Notes under the pieces: model-generated
What the model saw: only the letters and a program-made list of their open reading frames with translations
Databases searched by the model: none
What the model was told of the DNA's origin: nothing
Shown here: positions 8,389-17,947 of the stretch, in pieces
Layout of the letters: each line of letters opens with the position of its first letter
How positions within the stretch are numbered: the stretch's first letter is position 1
DNA from: Citromicrobium sp. UBA3494
GTDB taxonomy: Bacteria; Pseudomonadota; Alphaproteobacteria; Sphingomonadales; Sphingomonadaceae
DNA: 64,000 nucleotides
Assembly: GCA_002377695.1 (NCBI GenBank)
Contig: DFQH01000002.1
Coordinates: 191,510 to 255,509, forward strand
Reading direction: 5' to 3'
Program-made: the position numbers and the translations under genes

Positions 8389-11007
8389 TTAGCTTTCGCC
8401 GCTCTCGCGCTTCAACTCGTACAGCATGTCGAGCGCCTCGCGCGGGGACAGCGCATCAATATCGAGCGCGGCGAGCTTCTCGCGCAGCGTATCGCATTCC
8501 GCCCGATCGGCTTCGAATGCGGCGGAGAACAGCGGCAGATCGCCGAGCCCTGCAGCCAGCCCGCCGGTTTCCTCGCGCCCCCGCTCAAGCTTCGCCAGCA
8601 CCGCGCTCGCCCGGTCGACCACGCCCGAAGGAACGCCTGCGAGCTTGGCCACCGCGAGGCCGTAGCTGCGGTCCGCCGGCCCCTCTGCAACCTCGTGCAG
8701 CAGCACCAGATCGCCCTGCCATTCGCGCGCGCGCACATGGTGCAGCGACAGCGCGTCGCAGGTTTCCGCGAGCCGCGCGAGCTCGTGATAATGCGTGGCG
8801 AACAGGCAGCGGCAGCGGTTTTTCTCGTGAATAGCCTCGGCCACTGCCCAGGCGAGCGCCAGCCCGTCATAGGTGGAGGTGCCGCGCCCGACTTCGTCGA
8901 GAATGACGAAGGATCGCTCGGTCGCCTGCGCGAGAATCGCGGCGGTCTCCACCATCTCGACCATGAAGGTGGAGCGGCCGCGCGCCAGATTGTCGCTCGC
9001 GCCCACGCGGCTGAACAGGCGGTCCACCAGCCCGATCCGTGCCGAGGTGGCGGGGACGTAGCTGCCCGCCTGCGCCAGCAGTACGATCAGCGCGTTGGCG
9101 CGCAGGAAGGTCGACTTGCCGCCCATGTTCGGGCCGCCGATCAGCCACAGGCGGTCGCTATCGCCCAGCGCGCAGTCATTGGGGACGAAGCGCTCGCCCG
9201 CCCTGGCCAGCGCGGCCTCCACCACCGGGTGGCGCCCACCGACGATCTCCAAGCAGGATGCATCCTCGATGGCAGGCGCGCACCAGTCGCCCTCTGCGGC
9301 GCGTTCCGCCAGTCCCGCCGCCACGTCGATCCGCGCCAGTGCATCCGCGGTGCGCGCGATTGCCTCTCGCGCCTCGACCACCAGCGCGACCAGCGCTTCG
9401 AAATGCGCTTCCTCGGCGGCCAGCGCGTGGCCGCCCGCCTCCGCGATCCGGGTCGCTTCCTCGTGCAGGTGAACCGAGTTGAACCGCACCGCGCTCGCCA
9501 TTGTCTGGCGGTGGGTAAAGCCGCTGTCCGGCGCCATCAGCCTGTCGGCGTGCTTGCTTGGCACCTCGATGAAATAGCCGAGCACCCCGTTGTGCTTGAT
9601 CTTGAGCGCGCTCACGCCGGTCTCGTCGCGGTAGCGCGCTTCCAGCGCCGCAATGGCCTTCCGCGCGTTACCGCTCGTCTCGCGCAGCGAATCGAGCGCA
9701 TCGTCGTAGCCGCTTGCGATAAACCCGCCCGACGAGCGCTCCGTGGGCGGGGAGGGTACCAGCGCGCGGGCCAGCTCGTGCACCAATGCGCCATGGCCGG
9801 TGAGGCGGGGCAGCAGATCGTCGAGCAGGGCGGGGCGATCGGGCAGCGCGGCCAGCGCCTCGTGCAGCACGCGCGCGTGCGCCAGCCCGTCGCGCACCTG
9901 GCCCAGATCGCGCGGGCTCCCGCGATCCGCCACCAGCCGCGCCAGCGCGCGGGCAATATCGGGGATCGCGCGCAGCGCCTCGCGCGTATCGCCGCGCAGG
10001 ATCGGATCATCGTGGAACAGGCGGACCAGTGCCAGCCGCGCCTCGATCTGCGGCCTGCGGGCGAGCGGGGCGGACAGATCCTCGGCAAGTTGGCGCGCGC
10101 CTGCGCTTGTCACGCAGCGGTCCACCGTGCCCAGCAGGCTGCCCGCCCGCGCGCCGCCTTGCGTGGCGGTGATTTCCAGGCTGGTGCGGCTGGCTTCGTC
10201 GATCGCCATGCACGCATCGCTGGCGTTGATCTGAGGCGGCAACAGGAAGGGCATCGCCCCGCGTCCGGCGTGTTCGAGATAGGCGAGCAGGCCGCCCGCC
10301 GCCGCGAGCATCGCCCGGCTGAATTCGCCGAACGCATCGAGCGTGGAGACACCGTGCAGGTCCTGCAGCCGCTGCCGTCCGCGCTCGCTGCCGAAATCGC
10401 CTGCCGGGCGCAGGGTTGCCTCGGGCGGGGCCGCCTCCCAATCCTCCGGCGCGACGATCTCGCGCGCGCCCAGCCGCGAGAGTGCGGCGGCGAGGCCATC
10501 GGGCGCGCAGTCCTCCAGCTCCATCCGTCCGGTGGAGATGTCGCAGGCGGCGATGCCCAGCGTGCCGCGCACGTCGCACACGGCGGCGAGCCTGTTGGCG
10601 CGCCGCGGTTCGAGCAGCGCATCCTCGGTCAGCGTGCCGGCGGTGACGAAGCGGATGATCTGCCGCGCAACCAGCACCTTGGAGGAAGGCTTGCCTTCCG
10701 CCTTGGCGCGGCGCTTGGCTTCGTCCGGCGTTTCGATCTGTTCGGCAATGGCAACGCGGTGGCCCGCACGGATCAGCCGGGCGAGGTATCCGTCCGCCGA
10801 ATGCACCGGCACGCCGCACATCGGCACGGCCTCGCCTCCGCTCTCCCCCCGCGTGGTGAGAGCAATGTCGAGCACGCCCGCCGCCACCTTCGCATCGTCG
10901 AAGAACAGCTCGAAGAAGTCGCCCATGCGGTAGAACAGCAGGCACTCGCCCGCCTGCGCCTTGAGCGCATGGTACTGTTCCATCATCGGGGTGAGTTTGG
11001 CGGTCAC
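8389..11007 (-). CDS. mutS: DNA mismatch repair protein MutS
   Basis: 872-residue ATPase that recognises mismatches. The N-terminal mismatch-binding motif FYRMGDFFELFFDDA carries the intercalating Phe and the Glu of the FxE motif. Later come the connector, lever and clamp domains and the ATPase: Walker A GGPNMGGKSTFLR near 611-623, Walker B (VILDEVGRGTSTYDG) and the ATHYHELA block. The start is taken as GTG at 11007, giving MTAKLTPMMEQYHALK; an ATG seven codons later is the alternative. It is transcribed alone and is divergent from maeB. Confidence 0.97.
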   Translation of the reverse strand: MTAKLTPMMEQYHALKAQAGECLLFYRMGDFFELFFDDAKVAAGVLDIALTTRGESGGEAVPMCGVPVHSADGYLARLIRAGHRVAIAEQIETPDEAKRRAKAEGKPSSKVLVARQIIRFVTAGTLTEDALLEPRRANRLAAVCDVRGTLGIAACDISTGRMELEDCAPDGLAAALSRLGAREIVAPEDWEAAPPEATLRPAGDFGSERGRQRLQDLHGVSTLDAFGEFSRAMLAAAGGLLAYLEHAGRGAMPFLLPPQINASDACMAIDEASRTSLEITATQGGARAGSLLGTVDRCVTSAGARQLAEDLSAPLARRPQIEARLALVRLFHDDPILRGDTREALRAIPDIARALARLVADRGSPRDLGQVRDGLAHARVLHEALAALPDRPALLDDLLPRLTGHGALVHELARALVPSPPTERSSGGFIASGYDDALDSLRETSGNARKAIAALEARYRDETGVSALKIKHNGVLGYFIEVPSKHADRLMAPDSGFTHRQTMASAVRFNSVHLHEEATRIAEAGGHALAAEEAHFEALVALVVEAREAIARTADALARIDVAAGLAERAAEGDWCAPAIEDASCLEIVGGRHPVVEAALARAGERFVPNDCALGDSDRLWLIGGPNMGGKSTFLRANALIVLLAQAGSYVPATSARIGLVDRLFSRVGASDNLARGRSTFMVEMVETAAILAQATERSFVILDEVGRGTSTYDGLALAWAVAEAIHEKNRCRCLFATHYHELARLAETCDALSLHHVRAREWQGDLVLLHEVAEGPADRSYGLAVAKLAGVPSGVVDRASAVLAKLERGREETGGLAAGLGDLPLFSAAFEADRAECDTLREKLAALDIDALSPREALDMLYELKRESGES

Positions 11008-11182
11008 GATACCCGGCCTAGCGATGCTGCCCCCGATTCGGGAAGCGAGCGGCTTTGCGCTTTCCCCTGTCGGCTATGCACGGCCCCGTGCAAGTTTGCT
11101 TCGCGCGACCACTGGTGCATGCGCGGCGTTGCCTCTACGGCAGGGGCGAATATCGACGAGTACCGAGTGAACGAGGGCGCGA

Positions 11183-13456
11183 ATGGCTGACGAGAACGAC
11201 ATGGGACCCAATGCGGGCTTCGAGGCACGCGAGGCGCTGCTCTACCACGAAGCGGGGCGCCCCGGGAAAATCGAGATCATCGCGTCCAAGCCCATGGCAA
11301 CGCAGCGCGATCTGGCGCTGGCCTATTCGCCCGGCGTGGCGGCGCCGGTGCAGGCGATTGCGGACGACCCGGCCAATGCGGCGAAATATACCGCGCGTTC
11401 CAACCTCGTGGCGGTCATTTCCAACGGTACCGCGATCCTGGGCATGGGCAATCTGGGCGCGCTCGCCTCCAAGCCGGTGATGGAAGGCAAGTCGGTCCTT
11501 TTCAAGCGCTTCGCCGATGTCGACGCGATCGATCTGGAACTCGACACCGAAGACCCGGACAAGTTCATCGAAGCGGTCGCGCTGATGGAGCCCAGCTTCG
11601 GCGGGATCAATCTGGAAGACATCGCCGCGCCCGAATGCTTCATCATCGAACAGGCCCTGCGCGAGCGGATGAACATTCCGATCATGCACGACGACCAGCA
11701 CGGCACCGCGATCATCGCGGCAGCGGGGCTCATCAATGCGTGCCACCTGACCGGGCGCAAGCTCAAGGATGTGCGCATGGTGGTCAACGGCGCGGGCGCA
11801 TCCGCGCTCGCCTGTACCGCGCTGATCAAGTCGGTCGGCGTGCCGCATGAAAATGTGATCGTGTGCGACCGTGCCGGCCCGATCTATCCCGGCCGCGACA
11901 ATGTCGACCAGTGGAAGAGCGCGCATGCGGTGGAAACCGAGGCGCGCAGCCTGGAAGAAGCGCTGGAGGGCGCGGACATCTTCCTCGGCCTGTCGGCTGC
12001 CGGTGCGCTCAAGCCCGAATGGGTGGAGAAGATGGCGAAGCAGCCGATCATCTTCGCCATGGCCAACCCCGTGCCCGAGATCATGCCGGAGGATGCCAAG
12101 GCGGTGCGCCCCGATGCGATCATCGCCACAGGGCGCAGCGACTACCCCAACCAGGTCAACAACGTGCTGGGCTTCCCCTTCATCTTCCGCGGCGCGCTGG
12201 ACGTGCGCGCGACCGCGATCAACGAAGAAATGAAGATCGCCGCTGCCGAGGCCATTGCCGGGCTGGCGCGCGAGCGTGTGCCAGAGGAGGTCGCGGCGGC
12301 CTATGGCAAGAGCCAGAAGTTCGGTGTCGACTACATCATCCCCGCACCCTTCGATCCGCGCCTGATGGAAGTGGTGTCTTCCGCCGTGGCCGAAGCGGCG
12401 ATGAAGTCGGGCGTGGCGCAGTTCGAGATCGAAGATCTGGACGCCTACCGACTGGCGCTCAAGTCCCGGCTCAACCCGACCACCTCGGTGCTCACGCGGG
12501 TGTACGAGGAAGCCAAGGCCAACCCCAAGCGGGTGGTCTTCGCCGAGGCGGAAGAGGATGTCGCGCTGCGCGCCGCGATCCAGTTCCGCGATTTCGGCTA
12601 CGGTACGCCGATCCTCGTCGGGCGCACGAAGGCGGTGGCGGACAAGATGCACATGCTGGGCGTGTCCGACCCGGGCAGCTTCGAGATTCAGAACTCCGCC
12701 GACAGCGAACACGTGCCCGAAATGGTCGAGTTCCTGTACAAGCGCCTGCAGCGACGCGGCTATACCGAGCGTGATGTGCGCCGCATGGTCAACCAGGATC
12801 GCAACGTCTTCGCCTCGCTGCTGGTCGCGCTGGGCCACGGGGATGCGCTGATTTCGGGCCTGACGCGCACCTATGCGCAGACCGCGCGCGAGATCGGCCG
12901 CGTGCTCGACCCGAAGCCGGGCGGCATTTCCTTCGGCATCCACATGCTGGTGGGCAAGAACCACACGACCTTCCTCGCCGATACGACGATCAACGAGCGG
13001 CCGACGTCGGAAGATCTCGCGCATATCGCGTGCGAGACCGCGGAAGTGGCACGGCGCATGGGCCACGAACCGCGTGTCGCCTTCCTCTCGTACTCCACCT
13101 TCGGCAATCCGCCGGGCAAGTGGCTGGAGAATATCCGCGATGCGGTGCACATCCTCGACGAACAGCAGCCCGGCTTCGAATACGAAGGCGAGATGGCACC
13201 CGATGCCGCGCTGAATGAAAAGGTGATGGCGCTGTATCCCTTCAGCCGCCTGTCGGGCCCGGCCAATGTGCTGATCATGCCCGGCCTGCAATCGGCCAAT
13301 CTGTCGGCCAAGCTGCTGCGCGAACTGGGCGGCGACGCGACGATCGGCCCGATGCTGGTGGGTATGGAGAAGCCCGTCCAGATCGTGCCAGTCACCGCGA
13401 ACGTGCCCGACGTGCTGACGCTGGCAGTGCTGGCGAGCGCCGGGGTGGTCGAATAG
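11183..13456 (+). CDS. maeB: NADP-dependent malic enzyme with C-terminal phosphotransacetylase-like domain
   Basis: 757-residue enzyme that decarboxylates malate to pyruvate with NADP reduction. Residues 1-425 are the malic enzyme part (SKPMATQRDLALAYSPGVA, then the metal-binding MHDDQHGTA and the NADP fold VVNGAGASALAC). Residues from about 430 to the end resemble phosphotransacetylase (RVVFAEAEEDVALRAAIQF, then VGMEKPVQIVPVTA), as in proteobacterial MaeB, where this domain is regulatory and not catalytic. Length is standard. The ATG at 11183 has a GAGGG ribosome binding site. It is divergent from mutS with 175 bp between them. Confidence 0.96.
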   Translation: MADENDMGPNAGFEAREALLYHEAGRPGKIEIIASKPMATQRDLALAYSPGVAAPVQAIADDPANAAKYTARSNLVAVISNGTAILGMGNLGALASKPVMEGKSVLFKRFADVDAIDLELDTEDPDKFIEAVALMEPSFGGINLEDIAAPECFIIEQALRERMNIPIMHDDQHGTAIIAAAGLINACHLTGRKLKDVRMVVNGAGASALACTALIKSVGVPHENVIVCDRAGPIYPGRDNVDQWKSAHAVETEARSLEEALEGADIFLGLSAAGALKPEWVEKMAKQPIIFAMANPVPEIMPEDAKAVRPDAIIATGRSDYPNQVNNVLGFPFIFRGALDVRATAINEEMKIAAAEAIAGLARERVPEEVAAAYGKSQKFGVDYIIPAPFDPRLMEVVSSAVAEAAMKSGVAQFEIEDLDAYRLALKSRLNPTTSVLTRVYEEAKANPKRVVFAEAEEDVALRAAIQFRDFGYGTPILVGRTKAVADKMHMLGVSDPGSFEIQNSADSEHVPEMVEFLYKRLQRRGYTERDVRRMVNQDRNVFASLLVALGHGDALISGLTRTYAQTAREIGRVLDPKPGGISFGIHMLVGKNHTTFLADTTINERPTSEDLAHIACETAEVARRMGHEPRVAFLSYSTFGNPPGKWLENIRDAVHILDEQQPGFEYEGEMAPDAALNEKVMALYPFSRLSGPANVLIMPGLQSANLSAKLLRELGGDATIGPMLVGMEKPVQIVPVTANVPDVLTLAVLASAGVVE

Positions 13457-13477
13457 GCCGCGGGGTGGGGCGATCCC

Positions 13478-14146
13478 CTAGAAGGGGATCTGCTCTCCCT
13501 TGTAGTTCACGAAGCGATAACCTGCTCCGCCGGCCTTCTCGACCACGTCGGCAAGACCCTTGCAGCTTTCCTCCACCGTGATCTTGGCGTTGGGGCCGCC
13601 CATGTCGGTTTGTACCCAGCCGGGATGGAGCGAGAGGACTTCCACGTCCCGCTCCTTCGCTTGGCTCTCGGCAATGCCCTTGGCCAGCATGTTGAGCGAC
13701 ACCTTGCTGACGCGGTAGAATTCGTACCCGCCCGAACTGTCCGTGATGGAGCCCATCAGCGAAGACATGAAGGCCAGCGTGCCGCCGTCCTTCAGCATCG
13801 GCAGCAGTGCCTTGCCGACGCGCGCCGGGCCATAGGCGTTGGTCTGCATGACATGGGCGATTTCCTCGTCCGTTGCGTCCTCGGCGGACTGATGCGCGGC
13901 GCCGGTGATCCCCGCGTTGACGATGATCGCGTCGAGCGAGCCTTCGCCGAACTTGTTCTTCAGCCCGAGGTAACTGTCCGGCTCGGTCACATCGACGGTG
14001 ACGATGTCGATCTCGCCCGCGTCGTGCAGCTCTTCGCTGCGCGTGCGTTCGCTGGCGACGACGTTCCATCCGCGGCTTGCAAATTCCTTTGCGAGCCCAA
14101 GGCCGATGCCGCGCGATGCGCCGATGATGAGGATTTTCTTGCTCAT
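13478..14146 (-). CDS. Short-chain dehydrogenase/reductase (SDR)
   Basis: 222-residue Rossmann oxidoreductase. It has the cofactor motif IIGASRGIGLGLAKEF at residues 5-20, the NAG motif (IIVNAGITG), the catalytic Ser in FMSSLMGS and the YxxxK pair in YEFYRVSKVSLN at about 144-155. The substrate is unknown. The frame continues upstream through the aldehyde dehydrogenase end, but the ATG at 14146 is the canonical SDR start and lies 11 bases after that gene's stop, so the two are probably one transcript. The pairing suggests paired alcohol/aldehyde oxidation, which is an inference. Confidence 0.9.
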   Translation of the reverse strand: MSKKILIIGASRGIGLGLAKEFASRGWNVVASERTRSEELHDAGEIDIVTVDVTEPDSYLGLKNKFGEGSLDAIIVNAGITGAAHQSAEDATDEEIAHVMQTNAYGPARVGKALLPMLKDGGTLAFMSSLMGSITDSSGGYEFYRVSKVSLNMLAKGIAESQAKERDVEVLSLHPGWVQTDMGGPNAKITVEESCKGLADVVEKAGGAGYRFVNYKGEQIPF

Positions 14147-14157
14147 GGAAATTGCTC

Positions 14158-15549
14158 CTAGGCCGGGTGAACCAGCGTTTTCAGGTTCATGAATTCGTGC
14201 AGCCCGAACTCGGACAGTTCGCGCCCGTGGCCGGAGCGCTTGATACCGCCGAAGGGCGCTTCGATTTTCGATCCGTTGACCGCGTTGAACGTGGTCATCC
14301 CCGCCTCGATGGCGTTGGCGAAGTGCTCTTTCTCCCCCTCGTCGGTGGTCCACACCGCAGAGCCGAGGCCGTAGGGTATCGCGTTGGCGATGGTGGTCGC
14401 CTCGTCGATGTCCTTCGCCTTGTAGAGCTGGCCGACGGGGCCGAAAATCTCGTCCGTCCCGGTTTCGCTGGCCAGCGGAACATCTGTGAGCAGGCCAGCG
14501 GTCATCCACGCACCGGGCCGGTCGATCTTCTCGCCCCCGAACACCAGCGTGCAGCCTTCGTCTTTCGCCTTGGCAACCTGATCGAGGACGGTGTCGCGCT
14601 GGCTCTCGCTCGACAGCGGGCCGAGTTCGGTGTCATCGTCGATCGGGTCGCCTTGCTTCACGTCCTTGAGTGCAGAGGTGAAACGGTCGGCGAAATCCTC
14701 GTAGATGTCGGCGTGGACGATGGTGCGCTTGCCGCAGATGCACGACTGGCCGTTGTTCTGGATGCGCGCGGTCACGGCGTCCTTCACCGCCTTATCGAGA
14801 TCGGCGGAGGGCATCACGATGAACGGATCGCTGCCGCCCAGTTCGAGCACGACCTTCTTCAGGTGCTTGCCCGCCTGAGCGGCCACCGCGCTGCCCGCAC
14901 CCTCGCTGCCCGTCAGCGTCGCGGCGACGACGCGTGGGTCGGCGACGACGTCGGCAATCGGGTCGGACGAGACGCACAGGTTCTGGAACAGCCCCTCGGG
15001 CCCTCCGGCCTCGAGCACCAGTTCCTCCATCCGCTTGGCGACGCCCTGCACGATGCTGGCATGCTTGAGCAGGCCGACATTGCCCGCGAGGATCGTCGGG
15101 GCGAGGAAGCGGACCACCTGCCAGTAGGGGAAGTTCCACGGCATCACCGCCAGCACCGGCCCGAGCGGCAGCCACCGCCCTTCGGCCTTGCCGCCGTCGG
15201 ACAGCTCCCAGAACCGCGATTCGAGCATCGGCGGTCCGTTTTCGGCAAAATGATGCAGTAGGTTGGCGCACTTGCCGACCTCGGCACGCGCCTGCGTGAT
15301 CGGCTTGCCCATCTCGGCAACGGCCAGCTTCGCGAGTTCTTCCTGGTTCGCCTCGTAAAGGTCGCCGAGCCTGGAAAGGACCTTGGTTCGCTCGTCGAGC
15401 GAGGTCGTCCGCCAGTCGCGAAAGGCGCGGGTGGCGGCCTCCAGTTTCCGGTCGATGCCGTTTTCGTCGAGCGTTTGGTATTCGGCGATGGTCTCGCCGG
15501 TCGCGGGATTGGTGGTCTGGATCAAGATCGGTGCCCTCCGGGCTGGCAT
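14158..15549 (-). CDS. NAD(P)-dependent aldehyde dehydrogenase, succinate-semialdehyde dehydrogenase type
   Basis: 463-residue ALDH. It shows the oxyanion motif [14 protein letters not shown], the catalytic Glu in [15 protein letters not shown] (about 232-246), the catalytic Cys in [11 protein letters not shown] (about 263-273), and the C-terminal [19 protein letters not shown] motif. The short N-terminus and overall layout resemble the 455-465-residue succinate-semialdehyde dehydrogenases (Sad/GabD2 type); the exact substrate is unproven. The residue two after the catalytic Cys is itself Cys, where many relatives have Ala or Thr. It is transcribed before the SDR gene, 11 bases apart. Confidence 0.92.
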   Translation of the reverse strand: MPARRAPILIQTTNPATGETIAEYQTLDENGIDRKLEAATRAFRDWRTTSLDERTKVLSRLGDLYEANQEELAKLAVAEMGKPITQARAEVGKCANLLHHFAENGPPMLESRFWELSDGGKAEGRWLPLGPVLAVMPWNFPYWQVVRFLAPTILAGNVGLLKHASIVQGVAKRMEELVLEAGGPEGLFQNLCVSSDPIADVVADPRVVAATLTGSEGAGSAVAAQAGKHLKKVVLELGGSDPFIVMPSADLDKAVKDAVTARIQNNGQSCICGKRTIVHADIYEDFADRFTSALKDVKQGDPIDDDTELGPLSSESQRDTVLDQVAKAKDEGCTLVFGGEKIDRPGAWMTAGLLTDVPLASETGTDEIFGPVGQLYKAKDIDEATTIANAIPYGLGSAVWTTDEGEKEHFANAIEAGMTTFNAVNGSKIEAPFGGIKRSGHGRELSEFGLHEFMNLKTLVHPA

Positions 15550-15620
15550 TCATCCGATCAATCCTTGCCGTGGCCTGCCGTTCCACTCGGGGCAGCGTCG
15601 CACTTCATCGAGGGCTGGGC

Positions 15621-15655
15621 AAAAGGAAAAGGGCGCCCGGTTTTGCCGGACGCCC
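15621..15655 (-). terminator. Rho-independent terminator of the DUF892 gene
   Basis: Read on the minus strand: a GGGCG-T-CCGG / CCGG-G-CGCCC stem with a five-base loop (15631-15655), followed by TTTTCCTTTT (15630-15621). It sits 26 bases downstream of the DUF892 stop at 15682 and before the aldehyde dehydrogenase start, separating the two transcription units. Confidence 0.8.
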
Positions 15656-15681
15656 TTGCGTGCGTCGTATGACGGTCAGGC

Positions 15682-16176
15682 TCAGGCGGCCTGCTTGTTC
15701 ACGTCGCCGACCGCGATATCGGTCATCGCGCGGTCGCCCTCGTAGGTCTGGTCGAGACATTCGTTGAGCTTGGCCGCTTCATCGTCGAGGCCGAGGCGCT
15801 TGGCGAAGGCGACCACGCAGCCATATCCAGCAAGACCGTAATGCGTCATGCGCTGGTACTGCGTGATGATCATCGCATCGCGCACCGCATCGTCGCCGAA
15901 TTCGGCGTTGATGACATGCGCGTCGACTTCCTTGACGATGCCTTCCATGCCCTTGCAGAATTCACCGGTCGGCTTGGCGCCGTGGCCTTCGATGATGGGC
16001 TTTAGCGTATCGATGCCGCTCTGGATGCCATCGACTCCGCGCTTGAGCGCCGCCTTCAGCTGCGGATCGCTTGCGCGCTCGTGCAGCTTCTTCGTCGCTT
16101 CGAGCGATTGGCGGTCGGCGCTGTAGATGTCCTGCAGCTGGTCGATATAGACGTCTTTGAGGGTATTGAGTGCCAT
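15682..16176 (-). CDS. DUF892 (YciE-type) ferritin-like stress protein
   Basis: 164-residue all-helical protein of the DUF892/YciE ferritin-like family. It begins MALNTLKDVYIDQLQDIYSA, the family hallmark, and keeps carboxylate and His residues spaced along the helices (QLQDIYSAD, KLHERASDPQ, MEGIVKEVDAH, MTHYGLAGYG) that could hold a di-metal site. YciE relatives are osmotic- and general-stress proteins. The ATG at 16176 has a strong AAGGAG ribosome binding site. A near-consensus EcfG promoter (16210-16235) lies upstream and a terminator downstream, so it is a self-contained stress unit. Confidence 0.92.
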   Translation of the reverse strand: MALNTLKDVYIDQLQDIYSADRQSLEATKKLHERASDPQLKAALKRGVDGIQSGIDTLKPIIEGHGAKPTGEFCKGMEGIVKEVDAHVINAEFGDDAVRDAMIITQYQRMTHYGLAGYGCVVAFAKRLGLDDEAAKLNECLDQTYEGDRAMTDIAVGDVNKQAA

Positions 16177-16209
16177 GGTGTGCTTGCTCCTTCGGGGGTG
16201 TATCCAAGA

Positions 16210-16235
16210 AGCGCGCAAGCCTGCGGGATTGTTCC
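16210..16235 (-). promoter_or_regulatory. Near-consensus EcfG promoter (GGAAC-N17-CGCT)
   Basis: On the minus strand, GGAAC (16235-16231), a 17-base spacer and CGCT (16213-16210) match the EcfG consensus with one mismatch in the -10 (CGTT expected). It lies 33 bases before the ATG of the DUF892 stress gene. DUF892/YciE-type genes are frequent general-stress targets, which supports the call. Confidence 0.6.
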
Positions 16236-16306
16236 GAAATCCCTGTCCGCGGCGCGATACGCCCGAGGACAGCTCGCGGTACGGTAACGGGCCGGGTAAA
16301 GGAGGA

Positions 16307-17176
16307 TCACATCCGGACGCGCGTGAAACGCCGTTCATCCGGGAGAGCGAGGGCAGCCTCCCCCCTCATATGGGCGCGGCGCCAGAAGATGGCGCTTCCT
16401 CGACGCACGAGATGGCCGCGAACGTGGTGGAGCCTGACCCCGCCGTGGCCCGTCAGGGAGGTGTGCGCCATGTCCCTCGCGATCTCCGGCCTGGAAATCC
16501 GCATTTCGGTGTAGTCGAGCAGGGCGGTGCGCCCGCGGGAAACCCGTGCCTTGTTGAGTTTGCCGCGCGAGAATTCCCGCTGGGCGATCTCTCCGCTGCG
16601 AAGCAGCAGGACCGAAAAGGCGAACATCAGGGGCCCCGCCAGCCAGGACGCCTGCGCGACAAGATGGTCGGTCCAGCCCTTCGATCCTGCTGGCGAAGGT
16701 TGTGTTCGTCTGGCGCGGAAATGGCGGCACAGAAGATCGATCGACGGGTCCTGATGCGTCATCCCGAACCACTCCGGGTCCGGGGCAAGCGCATGGTCGA
16801 GGTCGAACGCGAAGCAGGTGGGCGTGACATCGGGCGGGCCTCCCGGCCGTTCCCAGACGAGCGTCATCTCGCCCGTGCGCCCGCTCTCGTCTGCCTCGAC
16901 CAGCAGGCCGACTCTCGGTTCGTCGTATGATCGCTGCCCGTCCAGATCGTAATCCCGCCATTCGAGCCAGAACGTCTCTGCCGGAAGGCGAACCAGATCC
17001 AGGCAATCCGCAAGGAGATCCGCCTGATCGATGACGAGCGACTTGGCGAGCGAGCAGACCTGATCGTCCAGCACGAACCGGCGATCGGCCAGCGCGATCC
17101 GTGCTCCCAGCTGGATCGGTCCCGCAAGGTGGGGCGGCATCGTGACGCCCGACTTCACCTGATCGAACAGGTGCAT
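16307..17176 (-). CDS. Protein of unknown function in an operon with a TetR regulator
   Basis: 289 residues, no signal peptide. The N-terminal part is mixed alpha/beta with many acidic residues (DLDGQRSYDEPRVGLLVEA, then TPTCFAFDLDHALAPD). One moderately hydrophobic stretch (LVAQASWLAGPLMFAFSVLLL, about 170-190) could be a membrane or buried helix. The C-terminus is basic, with VRLHHVRGHLVRRGSAIFWR at about 247-266, a motif I recall from uncharacterised alphaproteobacterial and phage-like proteins. It starts one base after the TetR stop, so the two are surely co-transcribed and coupled. It may be the regulator's partner or target. Confidence 0.7.
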   Translation of the reverse strand: MHLFDQVKSGVTMPPHLAGPIQLGARIALADRRFVLDDQVCSLAKSLVIDQADLLADCLDLVRLPAETFWLEWRDYDLDGQRSYDEPRVGLLVEADESGRTGEMTLVWERPGGPPDVTPTCFAFDLDHALAPDPEWFGMTHQDPSIDLLCRHFRARRTQPSPAGSKGWTDHLVAQASWLAGPLMFAFSVLLLRSGEIAQREFSRGKLNKARVSRGRTALLDYTEMRISRPEIARDMAHTSLTGHGGVRLHHVRGHLVRRGSAIFWRRAHMRGEAALALPDERRFTRVRM

Positions 17177-17177
17177 G

Positions 17178-17846
17178 CTAGCCGCGCACCGCCTGCAAGG
17201 GCACGCGATCTTCGCCGCTGCTCGCAGTCAGCCGGCCACAGAACATTGTTGCGAGTTCCGAAGCGGTGATGAGGGGGGCAGTGCTTTTTCCCGCCGCGGC
17301 GGCAAGCGCCGACATCAGCGAGAAGATGCGGTTTATCTCTTCGCCAGGGTTCGGAGCGACCGGAACGCCGCGCAAAGCCATTCGCAGCAATCGCCGCTCC
17401 AGCCTGACCGAGAGGGGATCACGAATGCGTGCGTGGTAGGTCGGCTCGGCGCAGGGGATCTGACCGGTTGCGATCAGCGCGAGAATTTCCCGATGAGACT
17501 CGCAGGCGAAGCTCTTGAGCAGATAATCCGAGAAAGCGAACAGCAGGTCGCCAAGCGCCGGCAGTTCGTCGGCGCCACCATCGTTCGGATCGAAATGCAT
17601 GCCATTATCGATCCGTCCGACAAGTTCCTGGACGACTGCATCGAACAGGCAGTCCCGGTCGGCAAACTGATTATACAAAGTGCGCCGGGACAGGCCTGCC
17701 CGGTCGGCCACGTCCTGCATCGTGACCTGGGCAGGCGAACGTGTCCGCAGTTCCGCCCTCGCCGCGTCGATCAGCGCCTGGCGCGGGGGAATCGATGCGG
17801 GAGCAAGGGCTTCGCCTGCTCCGATCGGGATGGTGTCGTGAAACAT
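17178..17846 (-). CDS. TetR/AcrR family transcriptional regulator
   Basis: 222-residue regulator. The N-terminal helix-turn-helix spans about residues 20-65 (ALIDAARAELRTR...TMQDVADRAGLSRRTLYNQFADRDCLFDAV), with the invariant TLYNQF recognition-helix end. The C-terminal helical domain is divergent, so the ligand cannot be predicted. I chose the ATG at 17846 because GGAGG lies nine bases upstream; the frame extends further but without a better site. A 6-2-6 inverted repeat TGTCAT-TG-ATGACA sits 57 bases upstream and is the likely operator, suggesting autoregulation of this two-gene operon. Confidence 0.92.
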   Translation of the reverse strand: MFHDTIPIGAGEALAPASIPPRQALIDAARAELRTRSPAQVTMQDVADRAGLSRRTLYNQFADRDCLFDAVVQELVGRIDNGMHFDPNDGGADELPALGDLLFAFSDYLLKSFACESHREILALIATGQIPCAEPTYHARIRDPLSVRLERRLLRMALRGVPVAPNPGEEINRIFSLMSALAAAAGKSTAPLITASELATMFCGRLTASSGEDRVPLQAVRG

Positions 17847-17902
17847 CGGGCATGACCTCCGCAAGCGAAGTTGCGGGAGCCCGACAGCCGTCACCACCGC
17901 TA

Positions 17903-17916
17903 TGTCATTGATGACA
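17903..17916. promoter_or_regulatory. Inverted repeat, candidate TetR operator
   Basis: TGTCAT at 17903-17908 and ATGACA at 17911-17916 form perfect 6-bp arms around a two-base spacer. It lies 57 bases upstream of the TetR start. Placement and symmetry fit a homodimeric TetR operator; no binding data are implied. Confidence 0.5.
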
Positions 17917-17947
17917 CCGCAGAATATGCAGGCGGAGCGGCGCTCTT

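Noticed and set aside
8695..11190. 831-codon open frame antisense to mutS, and similar long antisense frames over maeB, cdc48 and lnt
   Set aside because: The composition is typical of antisense frames in GC-rich DNA, there are no recognisable domains, and the opposite-strand genes are certain.
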